Below are positions 18,473-26,692 of a stretch of DNA of 64,000 bases, piece after piece. The stretch covers positions 1-64,000 of IMG/VR virus record IMGVR_UViG_3300033143_003851; one strand, 5' to 3'. The translations under genes were made by a program, and so were the position numbers. The DNA is from a virus. How positions within the stretch are numbered: position 1 is the stretch's first letter; every line of letters begins with the position of its first letter. The notes beneath the pieces were generated by a model. The model was given only the letters and a program-made list of their open reading frames with translations, made no database searches and was not told the origin of the DNA.

Positions 18473-19011
18473 TGTAGCATCTTTGCTATCATTATTTTTA
18501 AATATGTAAGATACGTCTGGTATGTAACTCCCCCCTTTATAACAAAAGATGGGTGAAATGTCGGCATAACATTTCCCCTGTAGTCAAGTCCTCTAATATT
18601 TACTGCTTCTTCATATCTGCCCGCAAGCTCTGTCATGCTTTTACCGTATAGTAATACTCTTTTTGTAGGTGTTGTGCCTAGCAACACAATACAGACTGGT
18701 TTAATTAGTTGAGTTTCCATAATAAGATATCGTATGCATGCTTCAATTTCTTTTGATCTGGGTTTTCTATTATTAGGTGGGTTGCACTTAACAACGCTTG
18801 TGTGGTATGTATGAACATTTTCTATTAACCCAATATTTTTAATAGCCTTAGATAACAGTGCCTTAGATAAGCCACTAATGTTTGGGGCACCTGAAACAAA
18901 CATAATAGTTGGTCTATGTATATTACCTACAGGCAGTATTGGTGTTGTGTTATATCTAAGGGGACAATCCTCACATGATAATATCCTATCACACATCACC
19001 TGATGTTTCAT
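18469..19011 (-). CDS. Family 4/5-like uracil-DNA glycosylase homologue
   Basis: The 180-aa protein starts at ATG 19011, with GGAGGT five bases upstream. Cysteines CxxC near the N-terminus, then VVKCNPPNNRKP and a later C, match the 4Fe-4S pattern of family 4/5 UDGs. TFHPSF matches the catalytic-pocket HPS motif and VLLGTTP the lG..A strand. The usual motif A (GExPGxxED) is replaced by VSGAPNISG, without the acidic residue, so activity may be lost or changed. It sits between polB and ribonucleotide reductase genes and could act in uracil repair or sensing. Confidence 0.7.
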   Translation of the reverse strand: MKHQVMCDRILSCEDCPLRYNTTPILPVGNIHRPTIMFVSGAPNISGLSKALLSKAIKNIGLIENVHTYHTSVVKCNPPNNRKPRSKEIEACIRYLIMETQLIKPVCIVLLGTTPTKRVLLYGKSMTELAGRYEEAVNIRGLDYRGNVMPTFHPSFVIKGGVTYQTYLTYLKIMIAKMLQ

Positions 19012-19315
19012 CTTCGACCTCCATAATAGTTGCGCTAGCAGCATGCATCATCTTAATATTTTTATTACTATATTTATATCCTTCCTTTTTTAGCATTCTC
19101 ACTCTCTGACTATATGTTGGCATCCTAATACCGTGATATGGGTCCCATTTTTTTGATTTTGCCCATAAACTATAACACGTATCACAAATATTTGTTCTAT
19201 AGAAAGGGGCATGTCTGGATCTACAATATTTGCATCGTTTTGGTTTTTTATCTTTTGTGGGCATTTTATAGAATGAGAATGCGCTAAATGAGCTAAATGG
19301 GCTAACATATGGCAT
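18989..19315 (-). CDS. Zinc-finger protein (108 aa)
   Basis: CKYC and CDTC (about residues 28-47), separated by RSRHAPFYRTNI, form a four-cysteine zinc domain. A basic helical region (KRCK, RVRMLKKEGYKYSNKNIK) follows, with a short acidic tail. The ATG at 19315 overlaps the stop of the ribonucleotide reductase gene (TAATG); an ATG 17 codons later is an alternative start. A nucleic-acid-binding accessory to replication is a guess. Confidence 0.6.
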   Translation of the reverse strand: MPYVSPFSSFSAFSFYKMPTKDKKPKRCKYCRSRHAPFYRTNICDTCYSLWAKSKKWDPYHGIRMPTYSQRVRMLKKEGYKYSNKNIKMMHAASATIMEVEDETSGDV

Positions 19316-20949
19316 TATTTCACAACCTTTATTGGTTCGTCTTTTCTGGACCCATATCTGTATACAGTAACTCCCTTAAGACTTGGTAAAAACTTAAGTA
19401 AGTTATCTGACAACTCATCCACACTATACCCCGATGGCAGTATGATCGTTTTTGAAATACTGCCATCTGTCCACTGTTGAACCTGCTTCTGCACAGCTAG
19501 ATGTTCCTCTGGTGGACACGAATATGCCGACACAAGGTGATCTGTTGGTAATCCAAAACCACTTAGTTCTTTATATATTGAAGCAAACTCGTGAAATTCT
19601 TTATACTTACTCCCATCATATCTAATTTTCCTAATCCACTCAATAGCTGGCGGGGGTTCAATTCCACTAGTTGTCTCTGCTACAATACTAATAGTTCCTG
19701 TTGGGGCCACTGCTAATAGTTGCATGTTTCTCAAACCATATTGTTTAATGTGTGTTATAGTTGCTGTATTAAGTTTCTTAGCTATAGGACTTGCGAAAAA
19801 TTTATCACGACAATTATACCATGATGGTGCAGGTCCATCTGTTTTAGCTAACATAGCGCTTGTCTCATATGCTATATTAAGAATGGTGGACATTATCTTA
19901 TCAATAGTTGTCATACACCGTTCGTTATCTCCATATCTAATTCCCATCCTAGCTAACAGATTATACAACCCCATAAACCCAACACCAACTTGTCTGTAGT
20001 GGTGGGACACCACTCTAATCTTATCTATAGGGTATGTGGTCTTATCTAATACTTTATTAAGCCCACACACAGCTAGTTTAGTTGCACTTGCTAGTCCAAG
20101 TAAGTCTACTCCACCCTCATAGTAAAAGTTTTCTAAGTTAATAGATGCCAAACAACATGACCCATTCTCTGGTAGGGGCACCTCGCCACAGGGGTTTACT
20201 CCATATATTGGGGCATCTATGTATGAATCTCGTTGCATATTTTCTATATTAATAATACCTGGTTCTCCGTTCTTCCATGCTTGTTCTACAATTTTTCTCC
20301 ACAGTATTCTAGCAGGTAAAGATGCGGTTAAAGGAATATTATGGGCTGATCCAAATGGTTTAAGATTCCACATATCATCATTTTTCACAGCTCTAATGAA
20401 GTCATTATTGATAGCTACAGAAATATTAAAAGATGACAATATTTTATCGTCTTTTTTGAAGTTGATGAACTTAAGAATATCTGGGTGAGAAACATCCATT
20501 ATACCTATTAGAGCTGCCCGCCTCTGTCCACCTTGTTCCATAGTCTTAGCAATTGAGTTAACAGCATTCATAAACCCAAGGGGCCCACAAGCATAGCCCC
20601 CTTTAGTATATATATAACTACCTTCTTCTCTTAGCTTACTTGCATTAATCCCAACACCACCGCCACTGGAGCTAACTATAGAAAAGTCTCTAAACAACGA
20701 ACCTATAGATTCTATATTATCATTCCAACCTAGTGTAAAACAGTTCAGTAATGCTGGGTGCTTCCGCCCAGCATTTCGCATAGTTCTACCACCAAATATA
20801 ACGCTCTTCTGATACATCAGTGATTTTAAAGTATTTGGTAGACCTAAAAATTTACACGTCCTATCACAACATTGTTCCCAGGTTTCATCTGGATTTAGTG
20901 CGTGTCTAGATTTAAATGTTGCCTCTGCAATAGGGGTCTTGAATGACAA
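19315..20949 (-). CDS. nrdJ: Class II (B12-dependent) ribonucleotide reductase
   Basis: Redox Cys70 (LLNCFTL) and thiyl-radical motif NPCGE (252-256, Cys254) are followed by Cys265 eleven residues on, the spacing of NrdJ enzymes. SGGGVGIN, GGQRRAA, APTGTIS and the terminal GVTVYRYGSR are also typical of adenosylcobalamin-dependent reductases. At 544 aa it is short for the class. The C-terminal Cys pair that re-reduces the site is not visible, so another reductant may be needed. No NrdB partner or activase is present, as expected for class II. The start is TTG at 20949. It makes dNDP/dNTPs for virus DNA synthesis. Confidence 0.93.
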   Translation of the reverse strand: MSFKTPIAEATFKSRHALNPDETWEQCCDRTCKFLGLPNTLKSLMYQKSVIFGGRTMRNAGRKHPALLNCFTLGWNDNIESIGSLFRDFSIVSSSGGGVGINASKLREEGSYIYTKGGYACGPLGFMNAVNSIAKTMEQGGQRRAALIGIMDVSHPDILKFINFKKDDKILSSFNISVAINNDFIRAVKNDDMWNLKPFGSAHNIPLTASLPARILWRKIVEQAWKNGEPGIINIENMQRDSYIDAPIYGVNPCGEVPLPENGSCCLASINLENFYYEGGVDLLGLASATKLAVCGLNKVLDKTTYPIDKIRVVSHHYRQVGVGFMGLYNLLARMGIRYGDNERCMTTIDKIMSTILNIAYETSAMLAKTDGPAPSWYNCRDKFFASPIAKKLNTATITHIKQYGLRNMQLLAVAPTGTISIVAETTSGIEPPPAIEWIRKIRYDGSKYKEFHEFASIYKELSGFGLPTDHLVSAYSCPPEEHLAVQKQVQQWTDGSISKTIILPSGYSVDELSDNLLKFLPSLKGVTVYRYGSRKDEPIKVVK

Positions 20950-20950
20950 T

Positions 20951-21226
20951 CTATTCCCTCTCTAGACTTTCTATTGCTTTATGTTCTGCTTCACAATCAT
21001 TAATTCCTTCAATAGAAAATGCCCAGTGAATTATCTCATGCTCAACAACGGTGCTTATAACATACTCAATAACTTCCTCACATGAGTCATCAACGACGCT
21101 TGTATGGCACCACTGCATAGCTCCCAGAGAAACCTCAATTACGTTTGGTGGACAAAACAACCCTAACAAAATTGCACTGTTCTCTGCATCAATAAACGGA
21201 CTTAAACTATATTCTATCTCGATCAT
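20951..21226 (-). CDS. Small HExxH protein, possible metallopeptidase-like (91 aa)
   Basis: The ATG at 21226 has GGAGAG six bases upstream. The C-terminal third carries VVEHEIIHWAF, an HExxH zinc-peptidase motif, followed by several acidic residues (CEAEHK), one of which could be the third ligand. The protein is far smaller than known proteases, so it may be a zinc-binding relic or a minimal domain. It overlaps the primase gene by 20 nt. Confidence 0.55.
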   Translation of the reverse strand: MIEIEYSLSPFIDAENSAILLGLFCPPNVIEVSLGAMQWCHTSVVDDSCEEVIEYVISTVVEHEIIHWAFSIEGINDCEAEHKAIESLERE

Positions 21227-22160
21227 TATATTCTCTCCTGTATAACCACCTGGGGCATGGGTTTTCCCCTGTTGAGGCAATCCGATCTGCCCACCCTACA
21301 GTGGCACTAATTCTTTCTATGATTCTATTTTCCTCTCGGTTATTAATTCCAACTGGAAACCACCTAGCATTTTTCTTAAAATACTCAAATATCTTAATTG
21401 GTTCCAATCCTTTTTCAAACCTTAAAAATACTGTAAGTGCCCAATACATATCATGGTCAGGCAACTTATCTAATAACATAACTTCTAAAAATGGTTGTGT
21501 AATTCCTGCAGGCTTCTTAGGAATAAATTTTTTGGTCTCTATTTTAGGAACATCCATTAAAAGTACTTCTGGTTCAGAGGGTATATCTATGTCAACTTGC
21601 CCAATTGATTTCTGAAATATTGTGCTGATGCGATCATCTATATTAATAGGAACACTATACCTGCCATTCCCTCTGGCACCACACAACCTAACGATGCCAT
21701 TTCTTTTATATACACTAAGGTCCACATTTTTAGACCTGCCTATAGTAAGCCCATATTTTTGTAGGTTAAGATGGTCATACATCTTCTGAGTTTGTTGCTT
21801 CAGAAATATCATAGTTGAATACTCATCTGCATCAGACGGCTCTATATGCCATATTAAGTGGAGCCCCTTAACTCCACTAAATTTAACTATAGGTGGTGTC
21901 AAAGAAAAATTATATATGTCCCTAGCTGCATGCAACATATTCCATTTACCAGGTGAATCTAAGTCTATAACATACAAATATATATTATTATTTTGTTTAA
22001 GACTAGAGCATGGACAGTATTGTGTTGGAGAATAGTCTGAACCTTCCCTAGGATTAAACCACACATCTCTGTCCTCCTGCCATTCAACAATGCGACTGAA
22101 ACTAGGTGCAGGAGCAATGATTGAGTTACACTCATCCAATATTTCTCTATTAATTTTCAT
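21207..22160 (-). CDS. Archaeo-eukaryotic primase (PriS-like) with PriCT-like C-terminus
   Basis: From ATG 22160 the 317-aa protein has motif I YVIDLD (63-68, Asp66/Asp68), motif II FSGVKGLHLIWH (94-105) and motif III VDLSVYKRNGIVRLCG (146-161), the three catalytic motifs of AEP primases. The segment around residues 235-290 (LPDHDMYWAL, a helix, then FKKNARWFPVG and NREENRI) resembles PriCT domains of virus and plasmid primases. A terminal CPRW might hold metal. It should synthesise primers for PolB, with the AAA+ protein encoded nearby. Its start overlaps a small zinc gene by 11 nt. Confidence 0.9.
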   Translation of the reverse strand: MKINREILDECNSIIAPAPSFSRIVEWQEDRDVWFNPREGSDYSPTQYCPCSSLKQNNNIYLYVIDLDSPGKWNMLHAARDIYNFSLTPPIVKFSGVKGLHLIWHIEPSDADEYSTMIFLKQQTQKMYDHLNLQKYGLTIGRSKNVDLSVYKRNGIVRLCGARGNGRYSVPINIDDRISTIFQKSIGQVDIDIPSEPEVLLMDVPKIETKKFIPKKPAGITQPFLEVMLLDKLPDHDMYWALTVFLRFEKGLEPIKIFEYFKKNARWFPVGINNREENRIIERISATVGWADRIASTGENPCPRWLYRREYNDRDRI

Positions 22161-22293
22161 CACACCATCTCTTTTTACCGTCTTTGCGACAGTCTTTACA
22201 TGGACCAAATAAAGCTGCACACTCAGATTTAGTAAGAGGCTTTTTAGCTTGTGGTGTGTTATTATATTTTTTCTTTTTCTTTGGTCCTTTCAT
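22150..22293 (-). CDS. Basic cysteine-containing microprotein (47 aa)
   Basis: The ATG at 22293 lies 5 nt after the upstream stop, and the TAA lies within the primase start region. The N-terminus is very Lys-rich (K4-type run then KK). Four cysteines follow (EC, PCKDC, WC) in a spacing able to bind one metal. Short and basic, it is plausibly a nucleic-acid-binding accessory of the primase. Confidence 0.55.
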   Translation of the reverse strand: MKGPKKKKKYNNTPQAKKPLTKSECAALFGPCKDCRKDGKKRWCDEN

Positions 22294-22298
22294 ATTTA

Positions 22299-22673
22299 CT
22301 ACCCAAACATTGGATCAAACTTTTCTTTAGGTTCATTATATAGATTGTTTATAATAGTATCAATATCTTGACCCTGTGCTGATTTTTTCTCAATTGTATG
22401 CACAGTATCAATACCTAAGCTGGCAACAAGTTCAGCTCTGTGTAGCTCTTCTATACCTAACAATATTAACATATTTAACAAAGTATTTAAGGTATATTCT
22501 ACCTCATCTTTATCCAATTCTGTCATAAGTTCTGCTAACCTAGCTCTTGTTGTGCCGTGAGTAGTGAATAAAATTTTAGGGTTGCCCTCATCTTTTTCTT
22601 TTTCAATTTGTTTACTAATCGTAGTTACAATATTTTTTATAGCTTCTTTTCCTTTTGTCATATTCTCAACCAT
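22299..22673 (-). CDS. Helix-rich putative winged-helix protein (124 aa)
   Basis: The ATG at 22673 follows AAGGAGGGG and overlaps the nuclease gene by 8 nt. The centre (THGTTRARLAELM..LDKDEVEYTLNTLLNMLILLGIEEL) has the periodicity of a winged helix-turn-helix, with flanking Lys/Glu-rich helices. It sits between nuclease and primase, so a replisome or regulator role is possible. No family is firmly recognised. Confidence 0.55.
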   Translation of the reverse strand: MVENMTKGKEAIKNIVTTISKQIEKEKDEGNPKILFTTHGTTRARLAELMTELDKDEVEYTLNTLLNMLILLGIEELHRAELVASLGIDTVHTIEKKSAQGQDIDTIINNLYNEPKEKFDPMFG

Positions 22674-23547
22674 TATACCGCCCCTCCTTATGACATTGTC
22701 TCCAGTACGGACACCATTTTTTGTTGCAAAATTTGTATGTTGGATTCGATTGATATATGTTTCGATTGACACAATCAATGAAAAACCTGACCCGCCTAAG
22801 TACTTTTTGAGCTAGATCATCAGGTGGAATTATAGCAACCCACTCACAAGTTCTTAAGTAGTGGCCTGCCATGAGTTCAGGAATTTGTCCATACTTCTCT
22901 GCATATATGTATGAATAAAACTCTAGTTGTCTAATATATTCTTCTCGCATGGGCATCTTATATGGTTTACTAGTTTTATAGTCTACAATAGCTACCCCAG
23001 CACTGTCCCCCATAGGGAGCACAGCATCAATCTTACCCCTTAATATAACTGGTAATTTTTCCCCCTCAGTGGTGATAACACACATATCAGATGAGATACG
23101 CACATCTATCTCAGTTGCTTTAGGGTGCATGTTCTTAAATGCTAAGAATGCTGGTTTCCCTGCATCCACATATACAAAGAACTGCATAACATACCAAAGA
23201 ATATATCTGTCAACAATCTTAGTAATATCTGTTAGTGTTTCCAACCAATCAATCTTGTTCTCTACACAGTATTTTTTAATTCCCCCCCGCTCAATCTCAG
23301 TAATACATATATTGCTACCTATGTGTGCCATAAACTTGTGTAGTTCTGTCTCTGTCTTACAGTTATTTTTAATATCGTGCCAAGACAATAGACTTAGTTT
23401 CTCCACGATGTCATGGACAACTCTGCCTTTATATATGTGTATTGAAGGTTCCTCAGGAATCCTTAAAATATATCTATAGTAGTACTGAGATGGGCAAGCA
23501 TAGAACTTGTTAATCATGGTGGGGGATACTCTGAACTCTTTGCTCAC
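22666..23547 (-). CDS. Cas4/RecB-like PD-(D/E)XK nuclease with Fe-S cysteines
   Basis: GTG 23547 is chosen: GGAGG lies seven bases upstream and GTGA overlaps the upstream stop. The protein has an N-terminal YACPSQYYYRY cysteine and GRVVHDIVEKL (the histidine motif). GKIDAV and VAIVDYKTSK form the D-(D/E)xK core, and the C-terminus has CNKKWCPYWRQC. That Cys arrangement (one N-terminal, three C-terminal) is the 4Fe-4S pattern of Cas4/AddB-like exonucleases. It likely processes DNA ends or flaps during replication and recombination. No CRISPR genes are near. Confidence 0.88.
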   Translation of the reverse strand: MSKEFRVSPTMINKFYACPSQYYYRYILRIPEEPSIHIYKGRVVHDIVEKLSLLSWHDIKNNCKTETELHKFMAHIGSNICITEIERGGIKKYCVENKIDWLETLTDITKIVDRYILWYVMQFFVYVDAGKPAFLAFKNMHPKATEIDVRISSDMCVITTEGEKLPVILRGKIDAVLPMGDSAGVAIVDYKTSKPYKMPMREEYIRQLEFYSYIYAEKYGQIPELMAGHYLRTCEWVAIIPPDDLAQKVLRRVRFFIDCVNRNIYQSNPTYKFCNKKWCPYWRQCHKEGRYNG

Positions 23548-24923
23548 CAAATATCCTCCTTTGATATAATTACACTAACGTTGCCCGTAATAGGGTTATC
23601 AAATAACATATCTCCTGTTCTTGAATCAATCTGTGAACTAACCCATCTCTCATATGACTCATCGTCTGTAGATTCTTTAATCTTGTCTCTACCATGTCTC
23701 CAACAGTTGACCCAATCAATTTTTTCAACTTCTTCAAATGTCTGGACCCGATAGAACACCCAAGATCTGGTATCACTACTTCGCTTCTTAACCTCTAGGT
23801 GGTGGCTATGCTCAGCCATCACAGTCATAACATACCTGACAAAATCATATGGTACTTTGATATCTATCTCAGATAAACCTCGAACCACGTCATCAACTGT
23901 AGCCCACTTACGAGTTTCCTGTTTAACAGAATATTGTAAAATATCTTGTTGAGATGTATTAAGTGTGCCACCAAACTCTGGGCGCTCATACATCTGTAAA
24001 ATTTTATCTCCTAAGTATGGAACCCCAAGAATATTTCTGGCACATGTTTGTCCATATATAAAATGATTAACTCTGACATCTTGTATTGTCATTAAATATC
24101 TACCGACATTCTTATCTTTAACTTTCATACTATATGGAGATACTGCATCTGTCCCAATCCTTAGCTTGGCAAATGCCTTAGCAAATTTATGATATTGGAT
24201 CTTATAACTGGGCGATGTAGTTCCATATGAGGGCAATGTCTCTACTAAATATGTAGCGAACGGGTTAGCAATTGGTAATAGTTCTCGTGAATCAGCTACG
24301 ATAATACGTCTAATTCTTTCTTGTAGTGAAAATACTTCTTCTTCTGTAAATTCACTGAATCTTTCGGGTAAAAATTCCCATTCTGCATTTAGTTTCTCGA
24401 TTTCGTGAACATGTTTTGGTGTAATATCTAAGTTGATTTCTGGGAACCGCCTGGCTAACTCTGTGTCAGTTCCTCCCTTACCATAGTGCATGTTCTCATA
24501 GGCTCTGGTGTATACGACACCAATATCTTTAGGGATTGTTTTTGTTTCTACCCCAGTGCGATCAGCCTTAGTAACAAGCCTCTTGGAGTCTTTACCCTCG
24601 CCCAGATCTTTCATCATCTCAACCAGGGACAACTTAGATTCACCAATTGCTTTCTGTAACTCTGGAATATATAGAAACTTAATATTTTCCCATTGGTCAT
24701 AGAATGCAGCTGTGTCGCTAGATAATCCAATTTTCTTAATCCATGAACTATCTACCAATTCAAACATCGTATCAAGTAATTTAGTTTTGCCTGCCCCACT
24801 AGTACTAGCGATGCCAAATTTCATCCTAGTTGTTAGTGCAGCAAATACTGTTAAAATATTTTTTTCTTCACCAGCATATCCTTCATGTCTGGCCCATCTT
24901 AATATGTCTTTTAGAATTTTCAC
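23544..24923 (-). CDS. AAA+ ATPase, candidate replicative helicase (MCM-like)
   Basis: From the GTG at 24923 (GGAGGT eight bases upstream) the protein is 459 aa. Walker A is FGIASTSGAGKT (36-47), a Walker B-like IKFLYIPEL lies at 81-89 (Glu but no DE pair), and LARRFPEINLD at 156-166 is a sensor/arginine-finger type motif reminiscent of MCM proteins. A winged-helix-like C-terminus follows. It sits beside the primase and nuclease, as replicative helicases do in archaeal viruses. An upstream ATG at 24950 would add a Trp-rich stretch that is probably just the translated ribosome-binding region. Confidence 0.7.
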   Translation of the reverse strand: MKILKDILRWARHEGYAGEEKNILTVFAALTTRMKFGIASTSGAGKTKLLDTMFELVDSSWIKKIGLSSDTAAFYDQWENIKFLYIPELQKAIGESKLSLVEMMKDLGEGKDSKRLVTKADRTGVETKTIPKDIGVVYTRAYENMHYGKGGTDTELARRFPEINLDITPKHVHEIEKLNAEWEFLPERFSEFTEEEVFSLQERIRRIIVADSRELLPIANPFATYLVETLPSYGTTSPSYKIQYHKFAKAFAKLRIGTDAVSPYSMKVKDKNVGRYLMTIQDVRVNHFIYGQTCARNILGVPYLGDKILQMYERPEFGGTLNTSQQDILQYSVKQETRKWATVDDVVRGLSEIDIKVPYDFVRYVMTVMAEHSHHLEVKKRSSDTRSWVFYRVQTFEEVEKIDWVNCWRHGRDKIKESTDDESYERWVSSQIDSRTGDMLFDNPITGNVSVIISKEDIW

Positions 24924-24986
24924 TATCCGCCACCTCCACCAATTCCCCATTAACACATTTCCAACAATTTTCTCCTATCAAAAAAA

Positions 24987-25187
24987 CTACCACACAGATT
25001 TTTCAAGAATCATGAGACATTTAGTAATTCGTTTTTTAATTCTCTTGAGTCTCCACTCTAAAAACCAACTATCATAGTAAATGCATTCTTCCATCTGAAA
25101 TTTTTTTGTCTTACCTTTAATATAAATTAATACGTGCCCTGCTGATGGATATATTCTCCAGTTAATTTTTATATATTGCTCAGACAT
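24987..25187 (-). CDS. Small basic protein (66 aa)
   Basis: No family is recognised. Aromatic N-terminal half (YIKINWRIYP) and a basic C-terminal helix (LEWRLKRIKKRITK). It overlaps the upstream gene by 8 nt and precedes the helicase candidate by a 63-nt gap with no supported gene. Confidence 0.5.
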   Translation of the reverse strand: MSEQYIKINWRIYPSAGHVLIYIKGKTKKFQMEECIYYDSWFLEWRLKRIKKRITKCLMILEKSVW

Positions 25188-25599
25188 TATTAACCACCTT
25201 CATCCATGCTTCATCTGGGGTATCTGCTATAAACCATATACCAATCGCATCACCGCATTTGCAATCACAAGGACCCTCTACTCCATAGTCCATTAGTCGA
25301 TAGTTGCCATTGATTTCCCACAACATTTCCATATAATTATTGTCAGAAGGGAGATATAATGGATTATGTTTAAAACTTATTAGCCTGGTAATAGTATCTT
25401 CAGTGCCTTCCCAAGGAGACGGACCAATGATAATATAGTCATCATCTCCCAACATAAGAAAGTATCTGATTTCAGAATCATCCTGACCTTCCGTATAATA
25501 TAAACCAAAATCTTTCTCTTTCCACCTATGCTCTCCATAAACATCTCTAACTTTCTGAGCAATCTCAATTTCTCTATGGTTGCTTGCGATGGTTTCCAT
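25180..25599 (-). CDS. REIEIA..EAWMKVV family protein, copy 1 (139 aa)
   Basis: The start at ATG 25599 overlaps the previous TGA (TGATG). An N-terminal HREIEIAQKVRDVYG helix, a central YMEMLWEI and a terminal TPDEAWMKVV are shared with the protein at 29380-29739, so the two are paralogues. This copy also has CDCKC near residue 117. The pattern resembles small phage proteins of unknown function; the duplication within one genome suggests two versions with different partners. Confidence 0.65.
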   Translation of the reverse strand: METIASNHREIEIAQKVRDVYGEHRWKEKDFGLYYTEGQDDSEIRYFLMLGDDDYIIIGPSPWEGTEDTITRLISFKHNPLYLPSDNNYMEMLWEINGNYRLMDYGVEGPCDCKCGDAIGIWFIADTPDEAWMKVVNNV

Positions 25600-25775
25600 C
25601 ACAAGCCCCATCCTTCTCTAGTGTGATTAAGCATACCGTCTTTACCAAACACCGTGCTGTAGATATTGCCATATCTACAGCTTTTGCACACACTACTTCT
25701 TTTACTTGTCCCGTACTTACAAAGTTTGCATTTTCGTTTACGCCTTTTAGATTTTCTGCTGTTCCAAGATGCCAT
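25599..25775 (-). CDS. Basic zinc-ribbon protein (58 aa)
   Basis: The ATG at 25775 follows GAGGTGG. The first 15 residues are strongly basic (RKSKRRKRK), followed by CKLC and CKSC with a short turn, a four-cysteine ribbon likely to bind nucleic acid. An alternative frame of similar length in this stretch lacks any motif and is rejected. It overlaps the upstream frame by 29 nt and the next gene by TGATG. Confidence 0.65.
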   Translation of the reverse strand: MASWNSRKSKRRKRKCKLCKYGTSKRSSVCKSCRYGNIYSTVFGKDGMLNHTREGWGL

Positions 25776-26061
25776 CTATCCACCTCAGTTGTCTTCTCAT
25801 TCTATTGATACTTTTATTAACAATACCTCTTATTATAGGCATACATTTTAAACATAAAGGATAGTTATTAATTGGAGAAGTATAAGTATTGTTTCTATAT
25901 TTTGAACAGTTGTTACATCTGCGTGATTTGTTCCCATCTTTATCGTAAGATATATTACATCTATTACAGTATATTTTCTCTTCTTCATCAAATATTTGTA
26001 TCTCATAACCACAATCACATACAAAGTATTTTATTTTTTTAGTTATAGTTTTAAGTGGTAT
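25747..26061 (-). CDS. Multi-cysteine zinc protein, probable ATA start (104 aa)
   Basis: The reading frame encodes CDC, CNRC, CNNC and CLKC, enough for two zinc sites, with basic ends. No ATG/GTG/TTG precedes the first cysteine. An ATA at 26061 lies four bases after AGAGGTGG and gives a sensible N-terminus (PLKTITKKIKYFVC). It overlaps the upstream zinc gene by 11 nt, matching the local style. An ATA initiation codon is the simplest reading; a sequencing or assembly error is the main alternative. Confidence 0.55.
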   Translation of the reverse strand: MPLKTITKKIKYFVCDCGYEIQIFDEEEKIYCNRCNISYDKDGNKSRRCNNCSKYRNNTYTSPINNYPLCLKCMPIIRGIVNKSINRMRRQLRWIDGILEQQKI

Positions 26062-26200
26062 TTTTCCACCTCTGGTAGTACTTAGCTAACTGCTCTGGTG
26101 TTGTTGTAGTGCCAATAGGCTCGGTGCCACAATCAAAACAGTAATATCTATTACTTGTCTGGCTGTAAAAAGCGAGGCGACTACAGTCTGGACACCTCAT
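26051..26200 (-). CDS. Zinc ribbon (49 aa)
   Basis: MRCPDC at the start and CFDC at residues 21-24 form a classic ribbon (RLAFYSQTSNRYYC between). The C-terminal half is a helix with Gln/Lys/Trp. ATG at 26200, just after the stop of the upstream 93-aa gene. Function unknown; the arrangement resembles TFIIS/TFB-type or transposase-type ribbons in miniature. Confidence 0.65.
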   Translation of the reverse strand: MRCPDCSRLAFYSQTSNRYYCFDCGTEPIGTTTTPEQLAKYYQRWKNTT

Positions 26201-26202
26201 AG

Positions 26203-26484
26203 CTAACCACCAGCATGTTTACTCATAAGTCTTCTAACCTCTTCGGCTTCTGAATTACTAACAACAACAACTTTGTTCCGCCTAGCATATGACTCAAAGT
26301 CCCTAAGCTCATCCTCTGCCAACACAATCATCCTTTGAGCATTAGACCTGATAGTTGCCAACTCTTCATCAGTTAAGTCCCTGGCCTCTTCAAGCACAGC
26401 TTCAAGCACCACATAACAATCCTTTTTCTCATACTCTCCCGTGCTTATGGTGTTGCCCATACTAACTTTAATCGAATATGTCAT
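26203..26484 (-). CDS. Acidic helical protein (93 aa)
   Basis: No family recognised. A beta-like N-terminus (YSIKVSMGNTIS) is followed by long acidic helices (LEAVLEEARDLTDEELATIRS, LAEDELRDFESYARR). Its ATG overlaps the stop of the upstream zinc ribbon (ATGA). It is probably soluble and possibly oligomeric. Confidence 0.55.
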   Translation of the reverse strand: MTYSIKVSMGNTISTGEYEKKDCYVVLEAVLEEARDLTDEELATIRSNAQRMIVLAEDELRDFESYARRNKVVVVSNSEAEEVRRLMSKHAGG

Positions 26485-26624
26485 AAATAACCAACTCTAT
26501 TTAATATAGATCCTTCAACATATGGGGGAACCTTACTGCACTTAGGACACACCCAATCTCCACCTGTATCTGTTGTAGTGTATATGCAATATATACTACA
26601 ACTTGGACATTTATCTCGTCTCAT
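26481..26624 (-). CDS. Zinc ribbon (47 aa)
   Basis: CPSC (6-9) and CPKC (26-29) with a GGDWV turn form a rubredoxin-like ribbon. The ATG at 26624 overlaps the stop of the upstream membrane peptide, and its own TGA overlaps the next ATG. Tight coupling on both sides supports expression of this tiny gene. Confidence 0.65.
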   Translation of the reverse strand: MRRDKCPSCSIYCIYTTTDTGGDWVCPKCSKVPPYVEGSILNRVGYL

Positions 26625-26692
26625 AACAACCACCAGAAAGTAGCAGCACACATAGCAAACAATAAGATGAAAATATTTAGTGGCATTTTCAT
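26621..26692 (-). CDS. Single-span membrane micropeptide (23 aa)
   Basis: The ATG at 26692 is preceded by AGGGTGAG. Apart from a short start (MKMPLN), the whole product is hydrophobic (IFILLFAMCAATFWWLL), one transmembrane helix. It overlaps the next zinc-ribbon gene by ATGA. Its size makes the call tentative; a membrane or lysis-related peptide or a purely regulatory leader are both possible. Confidence 0.4.
   Translation of the reverse strand: MKMPLNIFILLFAMCAATFWWLL

Noticed and set aside
25574-25783. 69-aa frame on the - strand
   Set aside because: An overlapping frame (25599-25775) encodes a clear four-cysteine ribbon with coupled ends; the 69-aa frame has no motif.
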